Source of the DNA: Streptomyces canus
Lineage (GTDB): Bacteria; Actinomycetota; Actinomycetes; Streptomycetales; Streptomycetaceae
NCBI RefSeq assembly: GCF_030816965.1
Contig: NZ_JAUSYQ010000002.1
Coordinates: 8,174,001-8,238,000, forward strand
Reading direction: 5' to 3'
Length of the DNA: 64,000 nucleotides
The position numbers were made by a program, and so were the translations under genes. The notes below the pieces were generated by a model. That model saw nothing but the letters and a program-made list of their open reading frames with translations. It did not search any database and was not told where the DNA came from. This document shows, piece by piece, positions 23,566 to 33,758 of the stretch. Within the stretch, counting starts at the first letter, position 1. The number at the start of each line of letters is the position of its first letter.

Positions 23566-24585
23566 ATGGACTTCGGACTCGTCCTGCAGACGGATCCGCC
23601 CGCCTCCAAGGTCATCAGCCTGATGAAGCGGGCCGAACGCAACGGCTTCACCTACGGGTGGACGTTCGACTCCGCCGTGCTCTGGCAGGAGCCGTTCGTG
23701 ATCTACAGCCAGATCCTGGCGAACACCTCGCAGTTGAAGGTCGGCCCGATGGTCACCAACCCGGGCACCCGCACCTGGGAGGTCACCGCCTCCACCTTCG
23801 CCACCCTCAACGACATGTTCGGCAACCGCACGGTCTGCGGCATCGGCCGCGGCGACTCCGCGATGCGCGTCGCGGGGCGTACGCCCAACACACTGGCGCG
23901 GATCAGCGAGGCCATGAAGGTCATCAGGGCGCTCGGCTCGGGCCAGGAGGCCGACCTTGGCGGCACGGTGATCAGGTTCCCGTGGATCAAGGAGGACGCC
24001 GAACTCCCGGTATGGATGGCGGCGTACGGCCCCAAGGCACTGAAGATGACCGGTGAGGAGGCCGACGGGTTCATCCTCCAGCTGGCCGACCTGTACCTGA
24101 CCGAGTACATGGTGAAGGCGGTCAAGGACGCGGCCGTCGCCGCCGGACGCTCGGCGGACGAGGTCAAGATCTGCGTGGCCGCCCCCGCCTACGTCACCGA
24201 GGACGACTCCCCCGAGGCACTCGCCCACGCGCGCGAGCAGTGCCGCTGGTTCGGCGGGATGGTCGGCAACCACGTCGCCGACCTGGTCTCCAAGTACGGC
24301 GAGCACTCCGCCGCCGTACCCGACGAGCTGACGGATTACATCAAGTCCCGTGAGGGGTACGACTACTCGCACCACGGGCGGGCCGACAACCCGGACACCG
24401 CGTTCGTGCCCGACGAGATCGTCGACCGGTTCTGCATCGTCGGACCGGTCGAGAAGCACATCGAGAAGCTGAACGCGCTGCGCGAGCTGGGCGTCGACCA
24501 GTTCGCCGTGTACGACATGCACGACGCCCAGGAGGCGACCATCGACGCGTACGGCTCGAAGGTCATCCCCGCCCTCAACGCCTGA
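23566..24585 (+). CDS. LLM-class F420-dependent oxidoreductase (TIGR03842-like)
   Basis: A 339-residue luciferase-like TIM barrel near methylene-tetrahydromethanopterin reductase in pattern: MDFGLVLQTDPPASKVISLM at the N terminus, VGPMVTNPGTR and the GIGRGDSAMR cofactor-binding turn. It belongs to a family I know as TIGR03842, whose function is not established. It follows dihydropyrimidinase by 11 bp with a GGAG site, so it is functionally tied to pyrimidine or hydantoin metabolism. No dihydropyrimidine dehydrogenase (PreA/PreT) gene is present in the window. This enzyme might therefore supply a missing redox step, though that is only inference. F420 versus FMN dependence is predicted from family only. 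Confidence 0.85.
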   Translation: MDFGLVLQTDPPASKVISLMKRAERNGFTYGWTFDSAVLWQEPFVIYSQILANTSQLKVGPMVTNPGTRTWEVTASTFATLNDMFGNRTVCGIGRGDSAMRVAGRTPNTLARISEAMKVIRALGSGQEADLGGTVIRFPWIKEDAELPVWMAAYGPKALKMTGEEADGFILQLADLYLTEYMVKAVKDAAVAAGRSADEVKICVAAPAYVTEDDSPEALAHAREQCRWFGGMVGNHVADLVSKYGEHSAAVPDELTDYIKSREGYDYSHHGRADNPDTAFVPDEIVDRFCIVGPVEKHIEKLNALRELGVDQFAVYDMHDAQEATIDAYGSKVIPALNA

Positions 24586-24622
24586 CTCCCGAACCCCCCC
24601 GCGACCCCCCACACCTTGTTCC

Positions 24623-24658
24623 CCCCTCTCCTCCCCGCCGTCCCGGGGCGGAGAGGGG
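24623..24658 (+). terminator. Long imperfect hairpin between oxidoreductase and permease genes
   Basis: Arms CCCCTCTCC (24623-24631) and GGAGAGGGG (24650-24658), then a T/C mismatch and an inner CCCCG/CGGGG stem with a 6-base loop. It probably ends or attenuates the dihydropyrimidinase transcript before the permease gene. Confidence 0.6.
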
Positions 24659-24710
24659 CCCAAGGCCCCGCACGGCCTATCCCGTCCCGCTCTGATCGAT
24701 TGGCCTGCCC

Positions 24711-26261
<1,551 letters not shown>

Positions 26262-26282
26262 CGGTTCGCGTCACGCGCGCGT

Positions 26283-26339
26283 GGAGGGCGGTCGGGCTCG
26301 GCCCGGGCCTGTCGGCTCAGGCCTTCCGGCCGCCCTCCA
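26283..26339. terminator. Convergent terminator region
   Basis: GGAGGGCGG (26283-26291) and CCGCCCTCC (26331-26339) form outer arms, and GGCCTG/CAGGCC forms an inner stem near 26307-26325. It lies between the permease gene and the convergent secreted protein gene and overlaps the end of the latter. Confidence 0.45.
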
Positions 26340-26982
26340 GTGCCGCCACCGCCTCCTTGGCGGCCTTGATGGCGCCCTTGTTGATCTCGTCCGTGCTGGG
26401 CGCCTTCTTCGACTCGAAGTCGCTGCCGTTGTACGTCACGGTCACCAGCGCGTTGGACGCCTGGATGATGACCACGCCCTCACGGGTCTGCTGCTTGTCC
26501 TCGGTGGTGAGGTTCACCACCGAGTAGCCGGCGTCGCCGACCCCGGGCACACTCCCGCCGCCGCTCTTCTCGACGGTGTTCTCCTTGTACGACTTGGCGG
26601 CCGCCGCGTCGGACTCCGTGATCTCGAAGGAGACGTCGAGCCAGCGGTAGTCGAACCCCTTGAGCGCGTTCCAGGAGCAGGTGCGACGCAGGGACGTGTC
26701 CGTGGAGGGGATCTCCTTGCCGGCCGTCTTGGCACCCGGCACGAGCGACTTGATGGTAGCCGTACCGATGCTGCCGCAGGGGGCGGGGGCGGCGGCGTAC
26801 TGCTTCGAGGCTGCTTCCGTGGACGCGCCCGAGGGGGTCTCGCCGGCGGACTGCGGCGCCGACTCGTTCTCGGCGGCCGGCGTCGTGGCCGGGCCTGACG
26901 TCAGCGCCCAGCCCGCCGCGGCGAGCACGACGACGGGCGAGATGCGCGCGGTGAGGGCAAGCGGCAGGGAAAGAGTTCGCAC
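26317..26982 (-). CDS. Secreted DUF3558-like protein
   Basis: A 221-residue exported protein with an N-terminal signal or anchor segment (about 10-30, ARISPVVVLAAAGWALTSG), then a Ser/Ala/Glu-rich linker (residues 32-62) and a folded domain opening with PCGSIGTATIKSLVPGA. A second Cys lies in RRTCSWNA, a likely disulfide partner. The domain pattern resembles DUF3558, found in many actinobacterial lipoproteins, but there is no lipobox cysteine here. The function is unknown. It is transcribed toward the permease gene. Confidence 0.65.
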   Translation of the reverse strand: MRTLSLPLALTARISPVVVLAAAGWALTSGPATTPAAENESAPQSAGETPSGASTEAASKQYAAAPAPCGSIGTATIKSLVPGAKTAGKEIPSTDTSLRRTCSWNALKGFDYRWLDVSFEITESDAAAAKSYKENTVEKSGGGSVPGVGDAGYSVVNLTTEDKQQTREGVVIIQASNALVTVTYNGSDFESKKAPSTDEINKGAIKAAKEAVAALEGGRKA

Positions 26983-27133
26983 GGCGCACTTTTCGTGGGG
27001 GACGGACGGTGCGGACGAGTCCGCACTGCGGACGGGACGCCAGTTTCACACGTCTCCCTGTGGGGCGGAAGTGTGAACTCGCTCCGTACCTGCGCCGTCA
27101 CTGCGCCCTGCCGTCGATGCGTCATGTGTCCGT

Positions 27134-28138
27134 TTATGTCCGGGCGATGGGCCGGTAGAGGGCGGATTCGACGCGGTCCACGGCCAGGAAGGCCCCGTAG
27201 GCCACGAGGTGCACCAGAAGCCGGTCGGTGTGCTCGGGCCGTCGCCAGGCCGCCACGTCCTCGTCGGTGATCCGGTACGGCGCGAGCGCGGCCAGCAGCA
27301 CCAGACGCGCGCCGGGGCGTTCCCGCCGGTCCGGGAAGCCGCTCAGGTCGAGTGGCGGATGCGACCCGTCCCAGTCCAGCAGGGTCTCCTCCACGAGGTC
27401 CTGGTCCTCGATGCCGAGGAGACGGGCGCCCTGCATGGCCGCCCGGAGCAGCGCCGCGTACGCGAGCCCGACGGGCGTACCGTCCGCCCACGCCGGGGCT
27501 TCACCGGGGTCGGGCAGGTCGAGCAGCGCGAGGGACGCGCCGGGCCGGGCGGGTCGGCGCACGGTCCGGGCGAGCGTGCGGCCCGCGAGACTCCGGACGG
27601 CCCGGAAGCGCTGGGCGTTGCCCGGCAGCAGGTTCTCGGTGAGCAGGGCGGACACGATCCGGTTGATGAAGTGGAAGGCGAACGCCGTGCCGAGGTAGCC
27701 CGGAGCGTGCTCGCGCGGGAACGGGTACGGTCCGGCGCCGAGGCCGCCCGGCACGCGCGTGTGCCTGCCCCAGTCCAGCACGCGCGCGTGCTCCTCGTTC
27801 TCGGGCCGCTCGCCTCGCGCGACGCGTTCGGCGAGCGCGTGGTCGCCGGTGGCGTGCAGCAGCATGGTGTGCGCGTCCACGCAGAACGGGCACCGGTTGG
27901 CCAGCGAGACGCCGAGCGCCGCCAGCTCCTTGCCGGTGCGGCTGCCGGGGCCCGCGATCAGTGACTCGCGCATCAGCGCCCACGTGGGGGCGAGGAGCTC
28001 CGGCGCGGAGGAGAGGACCACGAAGGTGACGGGTTCGTCGATGCCGAAGTCGCGGGACAGCTGCTCGTAGACCTCGGCGACATGGCCGGTGGCGGCCTTG
28101 GGCGGCAGGGGCCGGGTGTAGCGGAAGGGTGTGGACAT
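27134..28138 (-). CDS. AhpD/carboxymuconolactone-decarboxylase-like protein
   Basis: A 334-residue cytoplasmic protein whose N-terminal third matches the AhpD/CMD fold. LANRCPFCVDAHTMLLHAT carries the CxxC pair and the distal His of alkylhydroperoxidases. The C-terminal half (about 190-330) is a second helical domain with weak resemblance to the first, so this may be a fused double-domain protein in which only the first keeps the redox cysteines. The start at 28138 follows AGAGTGCGCC-type upstream sequence without a strong ribosome site. An ORF extension to 28381 would overlap the divergent histidine kinase promoter. It probably functions in peroxide defence. Confidence 0.75.
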   Translation of the reverse strand: MSTPFRYTRPLPPKAATGHVAEVYEQLSRDFGIDEPVTFVVLSSAPELLAPTWALMRESLIAGPGSRTGKELAALGVSLANRCPFCVDAHTMLLHATGDHALAERVARGERPENEEHARVLDWGRHTRVPGGLGAGPYPFPREHAPGYLGTAFAFHFINRIVSALLTENLLPGNAQRFRAVRSLAGRTLARTVRRPARPGASLALLDLPDPGEAPAWADGTPVGLAYAALLRAAMQGARLLGIEDQDLVEETLLDWDGSHPPLDLSGFPDRRERPGARLVLLAALAPYRITDEDVAAWRRPEHTDRLLVHLVAYGAFLAVDRVESALYRPIART

Positions 28139-28305
28139 GGACAGCAGAGTGCGCCCCGACGGCGGCCCTGGTCGTCGTACGGCCGAAGGGAGTTGGCGCT
28201 GCATCCGTGAGCGCGGGACGGGTCGGGGACTACTACGGGGGGAGTAGCGGGGGAGTTGTCCACAGGGTTGACGCCGGTGACGGTGCCGCGGTCTAGCGTG
28301 TGGGC

Positions 28306-29424
28306 ATGAGCGGGCATGCGGTCGACTCGGCCACCCACAAACGACTCGCCGATCTGGCCCTCGTGGTCGTGGTCGGCGCACTTGTCGTGGTCGCGGCGGC
28401 TCTGGAGGCGGACACGACCGCCCTCGACTACGCGCTCCTCGTGGGGAGTGCGGCCGCTCTCGTGTTCTACCGCGCGGTGCCGCTGGTGGTGCTGGCCGTG
28501 ACCACGGTGAGCGGCGCGGCCTACGTCCTGCACGCCCACCCGGGATCCCTCGGCGCGCTGTCCGTCTTCGCCGCCGTGCACCTGGCGTCCCAGCTGGGGC
28601 ACCGGGGCTGGGCGGCCGCGGCGAGCGGGGTCTTCCTCGGGGCGTACGCGCTCACGGGCCCGACGGTCCAGGAGGCGGTCGAGAAGACCGCGCTGCTCGC
28701 GGGCTGGTTCGTGTGCGCGGTGGTGACGGGCCTCGCCGGCCGTAACTGGCAGGCGTATCTGCGCCAGACCGAACAGCGCGCGCTGGAGGCCGAGCGCACC
28801 CGGGAGGAGGCCGCTTTGCGCCGCGCCGGGGAGGAACGGCTGCGGATAGCCCGGGAGTTGCACGACTCCCTCACCCACAGCATCTCCATTGTCAAGCTCC
28901 AGGCGGGCGTGGCCGTCCATCTGGCCCGCAAGCGGGGCGAGGAGGTGCCGCCCGCCCTGCTCGCCATCCAGGAGGCGGGCGGCGAGGCCATGCGCGAACT
29001 GCGCGCCACCCTGGAGGTCCTGCGCACCGACGAGCCGACCGGCACCCCCGCGCTGCTCGTGGAGCGGGCACGGGCGGCGGGTCTCACCGTCGAACTGAGC
29101 GTGACGGGCGAGGAGTGCGCCCTGCCCGCTCCGCTCGACCGGGCCGTGTACCGGATCGTCCAGGAGTCCCTGACGAACGCGGCCCGGCACGCGGGACCGG
29201 CCAAGGTGCGGGTGGAACTGGCCTACGGCAAGGACGACTTGACGATCCGAGTGGACGACGACGGGGCCGCGGACCCGGACCGACCGCCACAGCCCGGTCA
29301 CGGCCTCACGGGCATGCGCGAACGTGTCATGGCCCTGGGCGGCACGCTGCACACCGGCCCGCGCGCGGAGGGCGGGTTCTCGGTACGGGCGGAGCTGCCT
29401 TTGGGGGCGGGGGAGGCGGTGTGA
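28306..29424 (+). CDS. NarL-type sensor histidine kinase
   Basis: A 372-residue membrane kinase. Four to five hydrophobic segments lie within residues 12-150, with no large extracellular loop, so it may sense a membrane signal. Then a HisKA_3 dimerisation domain with RELHDSLTH (phospho-His about residue 187) and a HATPase domain with VQESLTNAARHA (N box) and GHGLTGMRER (G box). The ATG at 28306 is preferred over GTG 28300. The partner response regulator begins 352 bp downstream rather than overlapping, an unusual gap filled with G-rich repeated sequence. Confidence 0.9.
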   Translation: MSGHAVDSATHKRLADLALVVVVGALVVVAAALEADTTALDYALLVGSAAALVFYRAVPLVVLAVTTVSGAAYVLHAHPGSLGALSVFAAVHLASQLGHRGWAAAASGVFLGAYALTGPTVQEAVEKTALLAGWFVCAVVTGLAGRNWQAYLRQTEQRALEAERTREEAALRRAGEERLRIARELHDSLTHSISIVKLQAGVAVHLARKRGEEVPPALLAIQEAGGEAMRELRATLEVLRTDEPTGTPALLVERARAAGLTVELSVTGEECALPAPLDRAVYRIVQESLTNAARHAGPAKVRVELAYGKDDLTIRVDDDGAADPDRPPQPGHGLTGMRERVMALGGTLHTGPRAEGGFSVRAELPLGAGEAV

Positions 29425-29776
29425 TCGGGGCGCGGGGGCTTGAGGACGGGGGAAGGCTTCCGGTGCCCCGGGGTTGGGTGCGAGGTGGGTGGCGGTTTGG
29501 CGGGGAGTCGCGTCCAGCCCCCGCGGTGGGGCCCGGTGTGCGGGGTCGGCCGCGACAGTGCGGGGCGGGTTTCGTGGTGGGGCGCGTGTGGGGTGGGACC
29601 GTGGAGGGCGGGTTGCCGGTGTGGGTCGGCCGTGAGGGTGCGGGGCGGGTTCACGGCGGACGCGGGATCGGCCGCCGCGGTGGGGGCGGCTTCCACGGTG
29701 GGCCCTGTGCCGGTTTCGGGGGAGACGGTGCGAGTGAGGCGGGGGACGGATTCTCTGTGCGCGTGGAGGTATCCGG
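29425..29776 (+). other. G-rich insertion-like spacer between kinase and response regulator genes
   Basis: A 352-bp stretch extremely rich in G on the plus strand, with imperfect direct repeats of 29 bp at 29543-29571 and 29623-29651 (80 bp apart). The spacer starts at the kinase stop with GTGATCGGGG, similar to the regulator start GTGATCAGGG. It ends with codons for GDGFSVRVEVSG, similar to the kinase end GGFSVRAELP. This looks like a partial duplication of the kinase/regulator junction that drifted. No convincing gene lies in it. Confidence 0.5.
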
Positions 29777-30439
29777 GTGATCAGGGTGGCGCTCGTAGAC
29801 GACCAGGCCTTGATGCGGGCCGGATTCCGGGCCCTGCTCGACGCCGAGGACGGGATCGAGGTGGTCGGGGAGGCGGCGGACGGGGAGCGGGGCGTGGAGT
29901 TGGTGCGCGCACAGGTGCCCGACATCGCGCTGATCGACGTACAGATGCCGGTGATGACGGGCATCGAAGCGACGCGGCGGATCGCCGCCGATCCGGAGCT
30001 GGCGGGGGTCCGCGTGGTGATCCTCACCAACTACGGTCTCGACGAGTACGTCTTCGAGGCACTGCGGGCGGGCGCGAGCGGCTTTCTGCTGAAGGACACC
30101 GAACCGGCCGACCTGCTCCAGGCCATCGAGGTGGTGGCCCGCGGCGAGGCCCTGCTGTCCCCCGCGGTCACCCGTACCCTGATCGGCGAGTTCGTCTCCC
30201 GCCCACCCGACCGGTCCACCGCCCCCGGCCTGGAGTGCCTCACCCGCCGCGAACGCGAGGTGACCGCCCTGGCCGCCCGCGGCCTGACCAACGAGGAGAT
30301 CGCCGAGCACATGGTGATCAGCCCCCTCACGGCCAAGACGCACATCAGCCGAGCGATGACGAAGCTGGGTGCTCGTGACCGCGCCCAACTGGTCGTTTTC
30401 GCCTACGAGTCGGGGCTGGTGACGGCGCGCGGCTCCTGA
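29777..30439 (+). CDS. LuxR/NarL-family response regulator
   Basis: A 220-residue response regulator. The receiver domain has the acidic pair in VALVDDQALM, phospho-acceptor Asp in LIDVQMPVM, Thr/Ser switch in VVILTNYG and Lys in FLLKDTEP. A LuxR-type HTH follows (TRREREVTALAARG, then HMVISPLTAKTHISRAM). The GTG start is preceded by GGAGGTATCC, which overlaps the tail of the preceding duplicated kinase-like sequence. It is paired with the histidine kinase at 28306. Target genes are unknown. The methyltransferase gene downstream begins 43 bp later. Confidence 0.92.
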   Translation: MIRVALVDDQALMRAGFRALLDAEDGIEVVGEAADGERGVELVRAQVPDIALIDVQMPVMTGIEATRRIAADPELAGVRVVILTNYGLDEYVFEALRAGASGFLLKDTEPADLLQAIEVVARGEALLSPAVTRTLIGEFVSRPPDRSTAPGLECLTRREREVTALAARGLTNEEIAEHMVISPLTAKTHISRAMTKLGARDRAQLVVFAYESGLVTARGS

Positions 30440-30482
30440 TATTCCCTTGCCCGCCACGGCCTGCGATCAGCACTCTGAGGCG

Positions 30483-31304
30483 ATGACCGAGACACCACCG
30501 CGGATGCGCGAAGAGATCCTCGCCTACTACGCACAGGGCACCGAGGACGCCCGCCTCAGACCGGGCGGTGCCCCGTCCGGACGGCTGGAGTTCTGGCGCA
30601 CGCAGGACGTACTGCGACGGCTGCTGCCGGCCGTGCCCGCGCGCGTGCTGGACGTCGGCGGCGGCAGCGGGGTGCACGCGGAGTGGCTCGCGCGCGACGG
30701 GTACGCGGTCGAACTCGTCGACCCCGTACCGCTCCACGTCGAACAGGCCTCGCGGCTGCCGGGGGTGGCCGCTCGACTCGGGGACGCGCGTGAGCTGGCC
30801 GCGTCCGACTCCTCGTACGACGTGGTGCTCCTGCTCGGCCCCTTGTACCACTTGCCCGAACAGGCCGACCGGGTACAGGCGTTGGCCGAGGCGGGCCGGG
30901 TGGTCCGGCCGGGCGGGCTGGTGGTCGCGGCCACCATCAACCGGTACGCGCAACTGCACGACCTGCTGCGCGAGGAGCGCTACTTCACCCCTGAGCACCG
31001 CGAACGCACCGACGCCGTCCTCGCGGACGGTCGGCATCCCTACCATGAGGAGGGCTTCTTCACGGTCGCCCAGTTCGCCCAACCGGACGAGGTGACCGCG
31101 GAGTTCACGGACGCGCGGCTGGCCGTCGAGGGGCAGTACGGCGTCGAGGGCGTGGCCTGGCTGATGGGCGGGGTCGAGGACTGGCTGGACGACCCGGTCC
31201 GGCGCGAGACCGTGCTGGCAGCGTGCCGGCACATCGAGTCCGAGCCGACGCTGCTGGGGGCGAGCGGGCATCTGCTCACGGTGGGCAGACGACCGTCGGC
31301 GTGA
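30483..31304 (+). CDS. Class I SAM-dependent methyltransferase
   Basis: A 273-residue methyltransferase of the Methyltransf_11/25 type. Motif I is VLDVGGGSGVHAEWLA (about residue 50), the acidic end of strand 2 is VELVDPVP, and motif II/post-II includes SYDVVLLLGPLYHLPEQADR. The ATG at 30483 is chosen because the upstream in-frame ATG at 30447 lies right after the response regulator stop without a ribosome site. The substrate is unknown and the neighbours give no strong hint. Confidence 0.82.
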   Translation: MTETPPRMREEILAYYAQGTEDARLRPGGAPSGRLEFWRTQDVLRRLLPAVPARVLDVGGGSGVHAEWLARDGYAVELVDPVPLHVEQASRLPGVAARLGDARELAASDSSYDVVLLLGPLYHLPEQADRVQALAEAGRVVRPGGLVVAATINRYAQLHDLLREERYFTPEHRERTDAVLADGRHPYHEEGFFTVAQFAQPDEVTAEFTDARLAVEGQYGVEGVAWLMGGVEDWLDDPVRRETVLAACRHIESEPTLLGASGHLLTVGRRPSA

Positions 31305-31532
31305 CAGGGCGTCCGTCCGCCCGGCGGTGACTACGGGGCCGTACCGCCCGAGTAGTCACTGCGGTGTCCACGCGCAGCAGAGAGACGACGTCGATACGGG
31401 CGCGGGGCGATCGATAGCCTGTCGGGGAGCGGGTGGGGGAGGGTGCCGGCTTGGGCTCCCCACCTGCTCCCCAGGGCTGGTCCCGAGCGCCGATCGGTCC
31501 GGCCGATGCGCGGAAAGTGCGAGGTGAAAGGC

Positions 31533-33359
31533 GTGTTCACGACCCGTCCCACTCTTCAAGGCACCTTCGGCATGGTGTCCTCCACCCACTGGCTGGCTTC
31601 GCAGTCGGCGATGGCGGTACTGGAGGACGGCGGCAACGCGTACGACGCGGCGGTGGCCGGGGCCTTCGTGCTGCACGTCGTCGAGCCGCACCTCAACGGG
31701 CCCGCCGGTGAGGTGCCGATCCTGCTCGCGCCCGCCGGTGGGGAGGTGCGGGTGCTGTGCGGGCAGGGGGTCGCGCCCGCCGGAGCCACCGTGGCCCACT
31801 ACCAGGGGCTCGGCCTGGATCTCGTCCCCGGCACCGGCCCCCTCGCCGCCGCCGTCCCGGGCGCCTTCGACGCCTGGATGCTGCTCCTGCGCGACCACGG
31901 CACCAAGTCGCTCGCCGACGTGCTCAAGTACGCCATCGGTTACGCCGAGGACGGGCACGCGCCCGTGGAGAACGTGGGCGCGACCGTCGAGAGTGTGCGG
32001 GAGCTGTTCGAGACGGAGTGGACCTCGTCGGCGGAGGTGTACCTGCCGGGCGGCAAGGCCCCGCGGTCCGGCGAGTTGTTCCGCAACCCCGCCCTGGCCG
32101 CCACCTGGAAGCGGCTGATCGACGAGGTGGCAGGGGCGGGCGACCGGGCCGCGCAGATCGACGCGGCTCGTGAGGTGTGGCGTACCGGATTCATCGCCGA
32201 GGCGCTCGTACGGCAGGCGCAGCGACCCACCATGGACACCAGCGGCTCGCGGCACACGGGCACGCTCACGGCCGCCGATCTCGCCGGGTGGTCCGCGACC
32301 TACGAGGCGCCGGCGACGTACGACTGGAACGGCTGGACCCTGTGCAAGGCCGGCCCCTGGAGCCAGGGCCCTGTCCTCCTCCAGCAACTGGCGCTGTTGC
32401 CACCCGAGCTGCCGCGGTACGGGTCCGTCGAGTACGTCCATCTGCTGGTCGAGGGCTGCAAGTTGGCGATGGCCGACCGGGAGGCCTGGTACGGGGACGC
32501 GGCCGAAGTGCCGCTCGGTGAGCTGCTGTCGGCGCAGTACAACGCGGAACGGCGTGAGCTCGTCGGCGACAAGGCCTCCCACGAGCTCCGGCCGGGCAGT
32601 CCAGGTGGGCGTGTTCCCCGGCTGAGCGCGCACGCGCGCGTGGTCGTCACCGACGAGCCCGGCTTCAGCCCGATGGGCGTGGGGGAGCCGACGGTCGCGA
32701 AGAACCCCACGTCTCCCGTGCCGGGTGAGCCCGAGGTCGGCCCCGACGGCACGACCCGGGGCGACACCTGCCATCTCGACGTCGTCGACCGCTGGGGCAA
32801 CATGGTGGCCGCCACACCCAGCGGGGGATGGCTCCAGTCCAACCCCGTCGTACCCGAACTGGGCTTCCCGCTGGGCACCCGGCTCCAGATGACCTGGCTG
32901 GAGGAGGGATTGCCCAACTCCCTCACCCCCGGCCGCCGCCCCCGCACCACCCTCACCCCCTCGATCGCCCTGCGTGACGGAGTGCCGGTTCTGGCCTTCG
33001 GCACGCCCGGCGGAGACCAGCAGGACCAGTGGCAGCTCCACTTCTTCCTGGCTCTCGCCCTGCGCTCCCCGGTCCGCGGAGGCCTCGACCTCCAAGGCGC
33101 TATCGACGCCCCGAACTGGCACAACGACAGCTTCCCGGGGTCGTTCTATCCCCGGGGGATGCGGCCGGGAAGCGTCACGGTGGAGGCGCGGACGGATCCC
33201 GGGGTGGTCGAAGGGCTACGGCGGCGAGGCCACGACGTGACGGTGGGGGAGCCGTGGTCGGAGGGACGGTTGTGCGCGGTGGCGCGGGACCCGGAGACGG
33301 GGGTGTTGTCGGCGGGGGCCAATCCGCGGGGGATGCAGGGGTATGCGGTGGGGCGGTGA
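31533..33359 (+). CDS. Gamma-glutamyltransferase-family protein, no signal peptide
   Basis: A 608-residue Ntn hydrolase of the gamma-glutamyltransferase superfamily, distinct from the secreted enzyme at 8554. It opens with ASQSAMAVLEDGGNAYDAAV and has the processing site GDTCHLDVVDRWGN, where Thr would become the nucleophile. The C terminus carries FGTPGGDQQDQWQLHFFLAL in place of the classical GSPGG loop. That suggests a different acyl specificity, as in the cephalosporin-acylase-like or plant-pathogen GGT-like branches. The GTG at 31533 has GAGGTGAAAGG upstream. There is no signal peptide, so the product should be cytoplasmic. It stands alone; the next 399 bp are non-coding. Confidence 0.8.
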   Translation: MFTTRPTLQGTFGMVSSTHWLASQSAMAVLEDGGNAYDAAVAGAFVLHVVEPHLNGPAGEVPILLAPAGGEVRVLCGQGVAPAGATVAHYQGLGLDLVPGTGPLAAAVPGAFDAWMLLLRDHGTKSLADVLKYAIGYAEDGHAPVENVGATVESVRELFETEWTSSAEVYLPGGKAPRSGELFRNPALAATWKRLIDEVAGAGDRAAQIDAAREVWRTGFIAEALVRQAQRPTMDTSGSRHTGTLTAADLAGWSATYEAPATYDWNGWTLCKAGPWSQGPVLLQQLALLPPELPRYGSVEYVHLLVEGCKLAMADREAWYGDAAEVPLGELLSAQYNAERRELVGDKASHELRPGSPGGRVPRLSAHARVVVTDEPGFSPMGVGEPTVAKNPTSPVPGEPEVGPDGTTRGDTCHLDVVDRWGNMVAATPSGGWLQSNPVVPELGFPLGTRLQMTWLEEGLPNSLTPGRRPRTTLTPSIALRDGVPVLAFGTPGGDQQDQWQLHFFLALALRSPVRGGLDLQGAIDAPNWHNDSFPGSFYPRGMRPGSVTVEARTDPGVVEGLRRRGHDVTVGEPWSEGRLCAVARDPETGVLSAGANPRGMQGYAVGR

Positions 33360-33505
33360 CGGAGCTGCGCGGGGGCGTCGGCAGGGTAGCGACACGGGTC
33401 CGGCGTCAGCCGATCACCCGGCAGGCACAGCCCGCCACACACCAGCCCGGCCAACCCGCCAGCTGCTCCCCAGAGGCCGGATGCCGCCGGCGCCGCTGAA
33501 GCGTT

Positions 33506-33566
33506 TGCCGCCTGCCGCCTGCCGCCTGCCGCCTGCCGCCTGCCGCCTGCCGCCTGCCGCCTGCCG
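33506..33566 (+). repeat. Heptanucleotide tandem repeat (TGCCGCC)8
   Basis: Eight perfect TGCCGCC units at 33506-33561 plus five bases of a ninth, in the 399-bp intergenic stretch before the phosphatase gene. No coding ORF in the region looks convincing. The rest of this gap (33360-33758) shows nothing else I can support. Confidence 0.9.
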
Positions 33567-33758
33567 TTGCGCTGGGGCGTGGCGGACTGGCTACGGCTGT
33601 GGTCGGCGATGCCGTCGACTCGGCAGCGTCTCGGTCACGATCGCGTAATTTGCCCCGGTATAAGCGTCGTTGCTTCCGGATCTCGGTGTTCACGGCGATT
33701 CCACCCACCCTCCATCGGGCGGGTGGGGATTGTCAGTCCCGCGTGCTCTCATGGAGTC

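Noticed and set aside
27973..30030. A 685-residue minus-strand frame across the two-component genes
   Set aside because: Antisense shadow of the kinase and regulator genes, which carry all expected motifs on the plus strand.
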